Below, piece after piece: positions 17,534-25,718 of a DNA stretch of 53,953 nt; within the stretch, counting starts at the first letter, position 1, and each line of letters starts with the position of its first letter. Below the pieces are notes generated by a model. It was not told where the DNA came from, searched no databases, and saw only the letters and a program-made list of their open reading frames with translations. The DNA lies in IMG/VR virus record IMGVR_UViG_3300027741_002957, positions 1 through 53,953 of that record; one strand, written 5' to 3'. The stretch is from a virus. A program made the translations under genes and the position numbers.

Positions 17534-18049
17534 ATGACCAATAGCGATAATTTTGGTAATTCAACAGCTCTACTCAATTCGTGGAAACAACTTCGTCTTT
17601 CAATGACACACGACCAAACTGACCAAGAACATCTTGATAAAGTAGTTGAATTTTGGAGCCATGCACCAATATCTCTACATGTATTAGACTGGGATCAACC
17701 ACATCTGTGGCCAAATGCCTGGAATCTCATGTATCAAAATAAATTTGATGAAAATGCAGTTGCCCTGGGCATGTTCTATTCACTTATATACTCTAGCGAT
17801 CGCCGCTGGAATTCTCAAAGGATTGAGATATGTCTTATCAACAGCACACCTAAAAACTACCAGGGACTAATTTTGGAAGTCGACGACCGATGGCTCCTGA
17901 ATGTAGAATACAATAGACTGATCGACAGTACCAAAAACAGCAGGGATTATATAGTGCAGCAGACATATGACTACGAAAACAATCGCTACACTGCACGTTA
18001 TAGTCAAGATCAAAGTCAGACAAAAACAAATGATAACCAAATATTTTGA
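17534..18049 (+). CDS. Conserved phage protein of unknown function (171 residues)
   Basis: A perfect AAAGGAGG precedes the ATG. The core has a Trp-rich region with LDWDQPHLWPNAWNLMYQNK and then a beta-rich part ending in VDDRWLLNVEYNRL. I recall a similar layout (WPNPW..., then LILIDDRWLLN-like) in conserved hypothetical proteins of cyanophages, often near structural genes. No catalytic motif is seen. It lies 69 bases upstream of nrdA. Confidence 0.65.
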   Translation: MTNSDNFGNSTALLNSWKQLRLSMTHDQTDQEHLDKVVEFWSHAPISLHVLDWDQPHLWPNAWNLMYQNKFDENAVALGMFYSLIYSSDRRWNSQRIEICLINSTPKNYQGLILEVDDRWLLNVEYNRLIDSTKNSRDYIVQQTYDYENNRYTARYSQDQSQTKTNDNQIF

Positions 18050-18118
18050 AGTTTAAATAGAACGCTCTTACATTACACAGCGACTTCAAAACATCAACAG
18101 ACATAAAGAGGACTGCGC

Positions 18119-19087
18119 ATGACAACTCAAAAACAGGGTGATATTTTCGTCACCAAGAGAGACGGACACCAAGAACTATTGAACATCGAAAAATGGCAAC
18201 AGCAAATCGCTAAGATTTGTAAAAATGTAGCAGATGTCAGCCAGTCTATGATCGAAATCAAAGCACAGTTACATTTTTATAACAATATCACCACTACCGA
18301 AATCGATAGTATCACACTGCGGGCCATAGTTGATTTGATCGACATTGAGATCAACCCGGTGATTGGCCATACAAATTATCAATATGTTGCTGGTAAACAA
18401 CGCCTGTCAATGCTGCGCAAGGATGTTTATGGTTCCTATGAGGTACCGGATCTCTTGTCAATCGTCAAACGCAATGTAGAGGTAGGTCTCTATACTCCAG
18501 AACTGCTGGAATGGTACTCAGACGATGATTGGCACAAGATGAACGAGATGCTGGATCATGAAAAGGACGAGCAATACAGTTTTGCTGCTATTGAACAGAT
18601 GATTGAAAAATATCTTGTTCGCAACAGGGCAACCAATAAGATCTATGAAACTCCGCAGATTCGCTACATTGTAGCCGCTGCTACTGTTTTCCATAGAGAA
18701 GAACCAAATACGGCGAGAATGCGCTATATCAAAGAATACTACAATGCTGCATCAGATGGTTTGTTTACTCTTGCTACACCTGTGTTGGCTGGCCTTGGCA
18801 CTCCAACTAAACAGTTTTCTAGTTGTGTGCTAATCCGCAGTGACGACAATTTGGATAGTATCTTTGCTTCTGGCGAGATGATGGCCAAGTATGCCAGTAA
18901 ACGTGCTGGGATCGGATTGGAAATAGGTCGACTGCGCCCATTGGGCTCCTCAATTCGCGGTGGCGAAATCATGCATACTGGTATGATACCTTTCTTGAAA
19001 AAATGGTTTGGTGATCTGCGCAGTTGCTGTGTTACCCCAGATACCTGGGTAGAGGTTTTAGATGAGGATAATTCTATAGATAAATGA
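18119..19087 (+). CDS. nrdA: Ribonucleotide reductase alpha subunit, N-terminal piece plus short N-intein
   Basis: The first of three pieces of class Ia NrdA, the enzyme that makes dNDPs from NDPs. Residues 1-90 form an ATP-cone-like regulatory domain. The catalytic barrel follows, with FSSCVLIRSDDNLDSI holding the equivalent of E. coli Cys225. After DLRSC the intein starts at residue 304 (CVTPDTWVEVL) and the frame stops 19 residues later. The protein must be joined to the product of 20212-21192 through trans-splicing. The enzyme also needs the third piece at 21238. AGAGGA precedes the ATG. Confidence 0.9.
   Translation: MTTQKQGDIFVTKRDGHQELLNIEKWQQQIAKICKNVADVSQSMIEIKAQLHFYNNITTTEIDSITLRAIVDLIDIEINPVIGHTNYQYVAGKQRLSMLRKDVYGSYEVPDLLSIVKRNVEVGLYTPELLEWYSDDDWHKMNEMLDHEKDEQYSFAAIEQMIEKYLVRNRATNKIYETPQIRYIVAAATVFHREEPNTARMRYIKEYYNAASDGLFTLATPVLAGLGTPTKQFSSCVLIRSDDNLDSIFASGEMMAKYASKRAGIGLEIGRLRPLGSSIRGGEIMHTGMIPFLKKWFGDLRSCCVTPDTWVEVLDEDNSIDK
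19028..19084 (+). other. Split intein 3 (NrdA), N-part (19 residues)
   Basis: Cys at 19028 follows Arg-Ser-Cys of NrdA. Only block A (CVTPDTWVEV) and a few acidic residues precede the stop. The C-part lies 1.1 kb away beyond an endonuclease gene. Confidence 0.8.
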
Positions 19088-19105
19088 CAGTTTTTCGTAT
19101 ACCAG

Positions 19106-19113
19106 CATAAATA
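19106..19113 (+). promoter_or_regulatory. Late promoter-like octamer inside the broken nrdA
   Basis: CATAAATA, 17 bases before the endonuclease start at 19131, so the mobile gene can be transcribed apart from nrdA. Confidence 0.6.
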
Positions 19114-19130
19114 ATATGGAGGTATACGAA

Positions 19131-20225
19131 ATGCTAAATTATCTACAAGAATCATATAATGGATCACAAACTAATATGCTAATGAACTCTGCTTATTATT
19201 GCTATACAATTAAAGACACGGAAACAGGAAAGTTTTACTCTGGTTCTCGCGGAGTTGAAGGTAGTGGTATGCACGATTTGTTAATAAAGTATTTTACCAG
19301 TTCAACAGTGATTGATTTTAAGGAAAAACTAAAAAAATTCCCAGATTTGTTTGAATATAGAGTTGAATACTTTAAAACTAGAAGCGATGCATTCGCAGCA
19401 GAAAAAATATTCCATCAAAAGCATCAAGTTGGTAAGAATCCTGATTTTTTAAATTCTCTTACAGCAGGGGGATCAAACTGTGGGGCGGGTTCTGTGTTAT
19501 GCAAAGACAACTGTGGCAATACTTATCGAGTAACGGTAGAAGAATTCGCTACAGGAAAACATCAGCACGTTACGAAAGGTATGATGAATATACGCACAGT
19601 AACAGGTATTAAAAAAATATATACCACAGACTTTGATCCTAATACTCAATTGACTGAATTTAACGATTACGTTCTGGCATTAGACACAACTACTGGAAAA
19701 ACTTTCAGAATCCCAAAGACTACTTTTAGGTCTAACCCTAATTTTGTCGGCATTACTAAAGGGAAAGTAGCGGCATATGATACTGTTAATAAATGTAAAA
19801 AATTGGTGTCACAGAATGAATTCAACAACTCAAATGGCAGATATGTTGGTAATACATTTGGGTTAGTTCCGGTTATAGACAGAGACACCGGAGAAAAGAA
19901 ACTAGTAGCAAAAGAAAAATATGATAAAAATGTATATAAACATCATAATACCGGAAATATTGTAGTATATTCCATTGCTGAAAGAAAAGTTGTCACAATA
20001 AGCAAGGAAGAATATGAGACAAATTCTACCAACTACGCCAATTTAAGTACTAAGGTTTTCTATAAAGTAGATGGTAAGTTTTTTAAATCAAAAGATCTAA
20101 TGAATGAATACTACAAAACAACTAGAGGTAAAACGGTATTAAAAGTCAGTCAATTTGAGATGTCCGATAGGTTTACTGATATCAAAACTTTAACAAGAGA
20201 AGAACACGAAAATGGTAAAAACTAA
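19131..20225 (+). CDS. GIY-YIG family homing endonuclease
   Basis: Start at ATG 19131 is chosen because GGAGG precedes it by 8 bases; an in-frame ATG at 19116 lies upstream of that site. Residues about 22-42 hold the GIY-YIG-type core (YYCYTIKD, then GKFYSGSRG), followed by a Glu/Lys helix (RSDAFAAEKIFHQKH) and an FLNSL segment as in the family. Residues about 140-350 carry several copies of a 35-40-residue DNA-binding-like module (V-x-D-x-x-TG-x-x-K-x-V-x-K-E-x-Y). It sits between the two halves of a split intein in nrdA and overlaps the C-half gene by 14 bases. The DNA is much more AT-rich than nrdA, a sign of transfer. Confidence 0.8.
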   Translation: MLNYLQESYNGSQTNMLMNSAYYCYTIKDTETGKFYSGSRGVEGSGMHDLLIKYFTSSTVIDFKEKLKKFPDLFEYRVEYFKTRSDAFAAEKIFHQKHQVGKNPDFLNSLTAGGSNCGAGSVLCKDNCGNTYRVTVEEFATGKHQHVTKGMMNIRTVTGIKKIYTTDFDPNTQLTEFNDYVLALDTTTGKTFRIPKTTFRSNPNFVGITKGKVAAYDTVNKCKKLVSQNEFNNSNGRYVGNTFGLVPVIDRDTGEKKLVAKEKYDKNVYKHHNTGNIVVYSIAERKVVTISKEEYETNSTNYANLSTKVFYKVDGKFFKSKDLMNEYYKTTRGKTVLKVSQFEMSDRFTDIKTLTREEHENGKN

Positions 20226-20616
20226 AAAGATTCAAATTAAAGATCTAACCGCAGGTATGAAAATTAAAACTAAAAATGAGAACGGCGAAATAGTGTTTAA
20301 AACAGTAACTAATAAATGGGATACTACTGTAAATCAACACGACCAAGTTCGATTAGAATTTGAAAATGGTGTGACATTGAATTGCTCAGTGAATCACCCT
20401 ATTATGGTGCTACATGAGTCGGGATCGTTCTTGCAAAAGAAGCCAACGGATCTTACAAATGAAGATCGCGTTCTTACTGAAAATGGATTTACTCGCTTGC
20501 TGGTTGCAGATTTTGAACAGCAAAACGACACCAGATACATTGATATTACAGTAGACGACACCCATACATTTTTTGCTTCGAATAGCAGCCATGGTCCTAT
20601 GGTCTTGACTCACAAC
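20212..20616 (+). other. Split intein 3 (NrdA), C-part (135 residues)
   Basis: It starts with its own ATG, 14 bases inside the endonuclease gene, and ends His-Asn before the +1 Ser of SQGG. Recognisable Hint blocks are present. No endonuclease domain is inside the protein; that function is in the separate 19131 gene. Confidence 0.82.
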
Positions 20617-21192
20617 AGCCAAGGAGGGATCCGGAACGCAAGTGCTACTGTATTTTATCCAATTTGGCATCTTCAGTTTGATGATCTTATTGTTCTTAAG
20701 AATAACCAAGGCACAGAAGAAACTAGGGTACGACATATGGACTACGGAGTGGTACTTTCTGCCTTCTTCTGGAGGAGATTTAAAAACAAAGAAAATATAA
20801 CATTCTTTGATCCAAATGAAGTACCTGACTTGTACGAAGCATTTTATAAAGATATCGCCGCTTTTGAAAAACTGTATGTAAAATATGAAAAGCGTAAAGA
20901 CTTACGTACTAAAACAATGGCAGCTGAAGATGTATTCAAAGGCGGCATATTAAAAGAGCGCACAGATACTGGACGCATTTATCTTGTGTTTATCGACAAC
21001 GTACAGAATCAAGGTCCATTTGATCCCAACTTCCACACCATTTATCAAAGTAATCTTTGTTTGGAGATTTTGTTGCCAACTGTTGCAATGGGTACTACAA
21101 AGAAGAAGTTTATTAAGGTTAAAAAAGAAGTAGCAAGTGACTTTTTACTAAACAAACCAGAGCAATTTGTTAAACTGAAGAAACTGAAATAG
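20212..21192 (+). CDS. nrdA: C-intein plus middle piece of NrdA with a basic C-terminal tail
   Basis: Residues 1-135 are the intein C-part, with a block B-like LNCSVNHPIMVL, an F-like DITVDDTHTFFASN and terminal LTHN. NrdA resumes at SQGGIRNASATVFYP and runs to QSNLCLEILLPT, which holds the equivalents of E. coli Asn437, Cys439 (the thiyl radical site) and Glu441. It then departs into a 36-residue tail not found in ordinary NrdA, with 11 Lys and 3 acidic residues. The rest of NrdA is a separate gene 45 bases downstream. Confidence 0.88.
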   Translation: MVKTKKIQIKDLTAGMKIKTKNENGEIVFKTVTNKWDTTVNQHDQVRLEFENGVTLNCSVNHPIMVLHESGSFLQKKPTDLTNEDRVLTENGFTRLLVADFEQQNDTRYIDITVDDTHTFFASNSSHGPMVLTHNSQGGIRNASATVFYPIWHLQFDDLIVLKNNQGTEETRVRHMDYGVVLSAFFWRRFKNKENITFFDPNEVPDLYEAFYKDIAAFEKLYVKYEKRKDLRTKTMAAEDVFKGGILKERTDTGRIYLVFIDNVQNQGPFDPNFHTIYQSNLCLEILLPTVAMGTTKKKFIKVKKEVASDFLLNKPEQFVKLKKLK

Positions 21193-21237
21193 TTAGTGGA
21201 TTGGTGGAAATATTTTAACACATTTTGGAGTTGAAGA

Positions 21238-22254
21238 ATGATTGAATTATATGAAGAAATAGAATATCTACCCGAAGAACTGGATGATGAATATGAATAT
21301 TATGAGGTGGATGAAGATGCCGCGAGGATTAGTTTGTGTACGCTTGGTAGTATCAACTGGGGAGCCTTCCGTAATCCTGAAGACATGCGTCGTGCTTGCC
21401 GTATTCTACAGCGTAGCCTATGCAATATCTTAGATTATCAAGACTTCCTATCAATCCAGAGTAAATTATCTAACGATGAAATCAGCCCACTAGGTATTGG
21501 TATAACCAATTTAGCCTACTGGCATGCCAAGCGTAACCTAAAGTATGGAGAAAAGGACGCACTCCAGGATGTCAAGACATGGATGGAACATCAAGCGTTT
21601 TACCTGACAGAGGCTACTGTTGAATTAGCCCGAGAGCGCGGTGCATGCATCGATAGTGAAAAAACACGATATGGGCAAGGAATATTTCCTTGGGAATTAA
21701 GAGCCAAGGCTGTTAATGACTTAGCAGACTTTACACCAGAACTTGATTGGGAAACACTCCGTACTAATATGAGACAGTATGGAGTCCGCAATGCAACAGT
21801 AATGGCCATTGCTCCAGTTGAAAGCAGTAGTGTTGTTATAAACAGCACTAATGGAATTGAATTACCTATGAGCTTGATCAGCACAAAGGAAAGCAAAGCA
21901 GGATCACTCACACAAGTTGTACCAGAGTACACTAAACTTAAAAACAAGTATCAACTAATGTGGGATCAAAAGGACTGCGACGGATATCTCAAAACCGCTG
22001 CGGTTTTGGCAGCTTATGTTGATCAAAGCATTAGTACCAATACTTTTTATAATCCTGCTCATTTCGCAGATCGTAAAGTGCCGGCGACATTGGTTGCTAA
22101 GAACTTGATGCAAGCGCATTTGTGGGGCCTCAAGACCATATACTACTCACTAGTGAATAAACAAGGATCAAAAGCCGACGCTGGAGAAGCACCTGCTATG
22201 CTAGAACCAATTGACTTTGATGATGAGTCTGGATGTGAGTCGTGTAAATTATAG
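21238..22254 (+). CDS. nrdA: Ribonucleotide reductase alpha subunit, C-terminal piece with an acidic N-terminal tail
   Basis: The first 29 residues are strongly acidic (14 Asp/Glu, no Lys or Arg). NrdA sequence then resumes at ISLCTLGSINWGAF, which holds the equivalent of E. coli Cys462, continues through DYQDF and GIGITNLAYW, the PVESSSVVINSTNGIE active-site loop, and ends in CESCKL, the redox-shuttling cysteine pair. A TTGGAG ribosome binding site precedes it. There is no intein at this break, so the piece must associate non-covalently with the middle piece. Without the extra tails the three parts add up to about 769 residues, close to E. coli NrdA (761). Confidence 0.9.
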   Translation: MIELYEEIEYLPEELDDEYEYYEVDEDAARISLCTLGSINWGAFRNPEDMRRACRILQRSLCNILDYQDFLSIQSKLSNDEISPLGIGITNLAYWHAKRNLKYGEKDALQDVKTWMEHQAFYLTEATVELARERGACIDSEKTRYGQGIFPWELRAKAVNDLADFTPELDWETLRTNMRQYGVRNATVMAIAPVESSSVVINSTNGIELPMSLISTKESKAGSLTQVVPEYTKLKNKYQLMWDQKDCDGYLKTAAVLAAYVDQSISTNTFYNPAHFADRKVPATLVAKNLMQAHLWGLKTIYYSLVNKQGSKADAGEAPAMLEPIDFDDESGCESCKL

Positions 22255-22344
22255 CCTGTGAGGAAATAGTTCCCTGCATGAATATGGTAAAATATTTTAG
22301 AAATGGTTGGGTTCCGACACAAGACACAGAATGGAAGAATATAA

Positions 22345-23445
22345 ATGTCAAAAGCACAATATGATTTATCTACCAAAACTGACTATCTCACACGCAAGAT
22401 GTTCTTGGATCCTGCTGGTCCGGTAACTGTCCAGCGCTTTGAGGAATTTCGTTATCCGCGTGTTGCCAAATATGAACAGGAGCAGCGTGGATTTTTCTGG
22501 GTGCCAGAAGAGATCAATCTTACCAAGGATGCTAATGATTTCAAGAATGCCAGTGATGCGGTCAAACATATATTCACCAGCAATCTATTGCGACAAACAG
22601 CACTGGATAGCCTACAGGGCCGTGCCCCGGTACAGGTATTCAGCCCAGTGGTAAGCCTACCGGAAATGGAATCTCTAGTGTCAATCTGGAGTGCGTTTGA
22701 AACCAATATTCACAGCAAATCCTACAGTCACATCATACAAAACATCTATAATGTTCCCAAAGACGTATTCAACACCATCCACGACGTCAGTGAGATTATC
22801 AGCATGGCCGCCGACATCGGTGAATACTACAATGCTCTGCACATTATCAACTGCCGCAAGGAACTTGGACAGGAGATCCACGAGCAAGAGCACATCGATG
22901 CCATTTGGCTAGCACTCAATGCCAGTTATGCACTGGAAGCGTTTCGCTTCATGGTCAGTTTTGCCACCAGCCTAGCCATGGTTGAGAACAAGATCTTTAT
23001 TGGCAACGGCAACATCATCAGCCTTATCCTACAGGATGAGATGCTGCACAAGGACTGGACTGCATTCATCATCAATCAAGTTGTCAAAGAAGATGCGCGT
23101 TTCGCCCAGGCCAAAATTCGCTGCCAAACTGAAGTGTACGCTATGTATGCCAGCGTAGTAGCCGAGGAAAAAGCCTGGGCCGACTATCTGTTCAGCAAAG
23201 GCCCTGTGATCGGACTCAATGCTAATATTTTGAAAGATTTTGTTGATTTCACCAGTGCAGCAGCATTGAAGGACATAGGCATAAAATACCAAGGCACAGC
23301 GCCACGCAGCACTCCGATACCTTGGTTCAACAAGCACAGTAATCCCAGCAAGAAGCAATCAGCACTGCAGGAAACTGAATCAACCAACTATGTTATTGGT
23401 GTGCTCAGTACAGACATCAGTTACAACGAATTGCCCATCCTGTGA
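22345..23445 (+). CDS. nrdB: Ribonucleotide reductase class Ia beta subunit
   Basis: A 366-residue di-iron, tyrosyl-radical subunit. Key segments: ALDSLQG with the first Asp ligand (Asp88), FETNIHSKSYSHI with Glu/His ligands and the radical Tyr (Tyr127), then EIHEQEHID and DEMLHKDW with the remaining Glu and His ligands. The C-terminus (STDISYNELPIL) is the tail that docks on NrdA. It is intact and uninterrupted, unlike nrdA. It follows nrdA by 90 bases and overlaps the next gene by 4. Confidence 0.93.
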   Translation: MSKAQYDLSTKTDYLTRKMFLDPAGPVTVQRFEEFRYPRVAKYEQEQRGFFWVPEEINLTKDANDFKNASDAVKHIFTSNLLRQTALDSLQGRAPVQVFSPVVSLPEMESLVSIWSAFETNIHSKSYSHIIQNIYNVPKDVFNTIHDVSEIISMAADIGEYYNALHIINCRKELGQEIHEQEHIDAIWLALNASYALEAFRFMVSFATSLAMVENKIFIGNGNIISLILQDEMLHKDWTAFIINQVVKEDARFAQAKIRCQTEVYAMYASVVAEEKAWADYLFSKGPVIGLNANILKDFVDFTSAAALKDIGIKYQGTAPRSTPIPWFNKHSNPSKKQSALQETESTNYVIGVLSTDISYNELPIL

Positions 23446-24134
23446 AAATTGCAGTTATCACGCCGTATTGGCATGAAACTTCCGATGTGCTGACACGCTG
23501 CAGGCTCAGCGTGTCAGCACAGACACATGCAGATTATAGACACATCATGGTGGCAGATGGCAACCCCCATCCCATAGTGAGCAAATGGCCCGATGTTGAC
23601 CACATGGTATTACCTTGCTGCCATGCTGATGCCGGTGCTACTCCCAGAGCATTGGCTGCTATATCAGCATTCAGCCAAGGCTATGATGCTGTGGCATTTT
23701 TAGATGCTGACAACACCTATGAACCAAATCACCTAGAATTGATGGTAAAAACTATTGGTTCTCAAGCAGTTGCAACAGCTACACGAACAATATGTACCAG
23801 ACTCGGGACTGCTCTTTATATCGACACAATAGAAAGCACTGGCGAAGATTTTTGCGATACCAACTGTCTTTTTCTGACAGCGCCAAGCATGCATTGTCTT
23901 GTAAACTGGATCACCGAACCATCACTGCGGTTATGGAGCGATAGGAAATTTTGGCACAGTATATTGCAGGCCAATCTGTCACGAGTACATTGTAAAATAC
24001 CCAGTGTAAACTATCATTCAAGATGGGCTTGGCACTATCAACATGCTGGACTGATTCCACCTGCAGACAGTGTTTGGATTGCTCAACAGAATGGGAATTT
24101 GCATACATATACACATGCTGAGACAACAAGATAG
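23442..24134 (+). CDS. Glycosyltransferase, GT-A fold (family 2-like)
   Basis: GTG start overlapping the nrdB stop. The protein begins MKIAVITPYWHET, typical of family 2 enzymes, with SVSAQTHADYRHIMVADG and the metal-binding AFLDADNTYEPNHLELM (a DxD-like motif at about residues 87-90). A WAWHYQHAG segment closes the fold. No membrane segment. It may add sugar to phage DNA, virion or cell surface; the acceptor is not visible. Its place inside the RNR/glutaredoxin operon hints at modified nucleotides, which is inference only. Confidence 0.72.
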   Translation: MKIAVITPYWHETSDVLTRCRLSVSAQTHADYRHIMVADGNPHPIVSKWPDVDHMVLPCCHADAGATPRALAAISAFSQGYDAVAFLDADNTYEPNHLELMVKTIGSQAVATATRTICTRLGTALYIDTIESTGEDFCDTNCLFLTAPSMHCLVNWITEPSLRLWSDRKFWHSILQANLSRVHCKIPSVNYHSRWAWHYQHAGLIPPADSVWIAQQNGNLHTYTHAETTR

Positions 24135-24143
24135 GACGGTGAC

Positions 24144-24407
24144 ATGACTGCAGTAATCTACACCAAACATGACTGCCCGTATTGTGTACGAGCCAAAGAT
24201 CTATTAATCAGTCAAGGAATCGACTATGTTGAATACATAGTCAGCCCGGGATTTGGCGAAACTCCCGCAAATCCAAACCAATTCTACGTAACCAAAGCTG
24301 ATCTTTTGGCAAAACTACCAAATGCCAAAACAGTGCCGCAGATCTGGCTTGATGACCAACATATAGGCGGCTATAGCGAGTTGGCCCAGCATTTTAACCA
24401 AACCTAA
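24144..24407 (+). CDS. Glutaredoxin
   Basis: An 87-residue thioredoxin-fold protein with the active-site CPYC (Cys11, Cys14), the cis-Pro segment KTVPQIWLDDQ and the glutathione-binding GGYSEL near the end. It probably reduces the NrdA shuttle cysteines, as T4 NrdC does for its reductase. It is the last gene of the nrd block, followed by a late promoter for a lysis-type gene. It is somewhat longer in the central loop than E. coli Grx1, to which its size is otherwise close. Confidence 0.9.
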   Translation: MTAVIYTKHDCPYCVRAKDLLISQGIDYVEYIVSPGFGETPANPNQFYVTKADLLAKLPNAKTVPQIWLDDQHIGGYSELAQHFNQT

Positions 24408-24409
24408 AA

Positions 24410-24417
24410 AATAAATA
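24410..24417 (+). promoter_or_regulatory. Late promoter-like octamer AATAAATA
   Basis: AATAAATA, 30 bases before the amidase-like gene at 24448. Confidence 0.55.
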
Positions 24418-24447
24418 CGCACATATTTCCCTACCTGGAGAACTGAT

Positions 24448-25329
24448 GTGCCTTTAAATCCCCCGTCATACAGCGGCCAAGATGTATGGTATAGTCCTAA
24501 TGTTTATATAAACCAAGTACAGGCAGCCTTGTGGCAGCCGGCGGTGCCGATGCCATCGGCACTGCATTCTATACCTGTATTGCCAAATCCTTCCTACAGC
24601 CTGACTGCTGAACAGATATCATTGGCCACTTCTTCTACATTTACTCAGTGGACCATACGTGATGCAGATGGTAATATTACATTTGTTCCAGCAGATACTC
24701 CTGGTGCCAGTCCAGAAGGCACGGCCCCTTCCCCGGGCGCTGCTGCTGGGCAAATATCGGGCCCAACTACTACTGCTATTGATCCTGTGGCTGTAGGCCA
24801 AGGAGGCTATTCTACATTTATTGCCAATATGACCAAAGCCTATCAGGAAGGATTAAGTGGAGCATGGCGTGGCGGTGCCAGCAACTCAAATATACAAAAA
24901 ATGCTAGCAGCCACCGGCATCAGTTCTGGCAGTGTGTTTCCGCCCGGGCATAGTTTTTGGTGTGCAGCATTCATGGGATGGATGCTGAAAATCAGTGGTT
25001 TAAAATATGTAGTTGGACCCGGTGATACCTGCTCTGCATCTGCTCCAAGTTATGTTAATTATGGACAGTCTATTGACATCAAGAATCCAAAACTATGGCG
25101 GCAGGGGGATGTAGCAGTGGTAGGCAGCCATGGTAACACCAGTTCTGGGTCACATGTGACCTTTTTGTGGTCATATCCAGGTGGAGGTTGGTGGAAATGC
25201 CTTGGGGGCAATCAAGGCAACACACCGGGTGATTTAATTCTGGGCGGATTCCAACTGGACTCGTTTAGATATATAGGCCGTGCTTGGCCTGATCCAAACA
25301 CTCCGCTGCCCACAAGTCCATCAAAATAA
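24448..25329 (+). CDS. Cell wall amidase/endopeptidase-like protein (CHAP/TIGR02594-like)
   Basis: GTG start behind CTGGAG. Residues 1-130 are Pro/Ser/Thr-rich and have no signal peptide. The C-terminal domain (about 150-285) has the cysteine-peptidase pattern WCAAFMGWMLKISGL (catalytic Cys), RQGDVAVVGS, a His in SGSHVTFLW and CLGGNQGN. This order matches the NlpC/P60-CHAP-like family TIGR02594. It would cut peptide bonds in peptidoglycan. The long N-terminal region and late promoter allow either a lysis enzyme or a virion-associated lysin; the window also holds a SleB-type hydrolase at 38121. Confidence 0.75.
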   Translation: MPLNPPSYSGQDVWYSPNVYINQVQAALWQPAVPMPSALHSIPVLPNPSYSLTAEQISLATSSTFTQWTIRDADGNITFVPADTPGASPEGTAPSPGAAAGQISGPTTTAIDPVAVGQGGYSTFIANMTKAYQEGLSGAWRGGASNSNIQKMLAATGISSGSVFPPGHSFWCAAFMGWMLKISGLKYVVGPGDTCSASAPSYVNYGQSIDIKNPKLWRQGDVAVVGSHGNTSSGSHVTFLWSYPGGGWWKCLGGNQGNTPGDLILGGFQLDSFRYIGRAWPDPNTPLPTSPSK

Positions 25330-25382
25330 TATTGCTGTGCCAAGAGACTTTTGATTATCCTGTATACAGCAGGAGAACAAAC

Positions 25383-25718
25383 ATGTTATTAGATAAACCA
25401 CTAGATGCCAACGATATCGTAAGTGTTAAACTTGGCAACGGCGACGAGATCATCGCAAAGGTTCTAGCTGTTGACGCCGAAAAGATCACAGTGTCTAAAC
25501 CACTACTGATGATTCTAAGCCAAGATCCAAGATCAGGTGCACCAGGTGTACAAATGGCGCCATTTTGGATGATGGGTGCAGATCCCGCAGGAAAATTCAC
25601 AATCTCAAAGACACATGTTGTTTGCTTAGTCAAAGCCAACATAGACGCTGCAAAGAGTTATTTGGCACAGACCACAGGATTGACCATCCCCAGCGCCGGC
25701 AGCGGACTCATTACATGA
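25383..25718 (+). CDS. Sm-like small protein (111 residues)
   Basis: ATG 25383 is chosen because CAGGAGA precedes it; the frame is open upstream to a TTG. The sequence VKLGNGDEIIAKVLAVDAEKITVSKPL has the alternating pattern of an Sm/Hfq-type beta barrel. The C-terminal part (HVVCLVKANIDAAKSYL) is less typical. Similar small proteins are common in T4-related marine phages, role unknown. Its stop overlaps the agmatinase start as ATGA. Confidence 0.6.
   Translation: MLLDKPLDANDIVSVKLGNGDEIIAKVLAVDAEKITVSKPLLMILSQDPRSGAPGVQMAPFWMMGADPAGKFTISKTHVVCLVKANIDAAKSYLAQTTGLTIPSAGSGLIT

Noticed and set aside
21190-21240. The second nrdA break as another split intein
   Set aside because: No N-terminal Cys/Ser block A follows LLPT, and no His-Asn ending precedes the third piece; the added tails are charged, not Hint-like.
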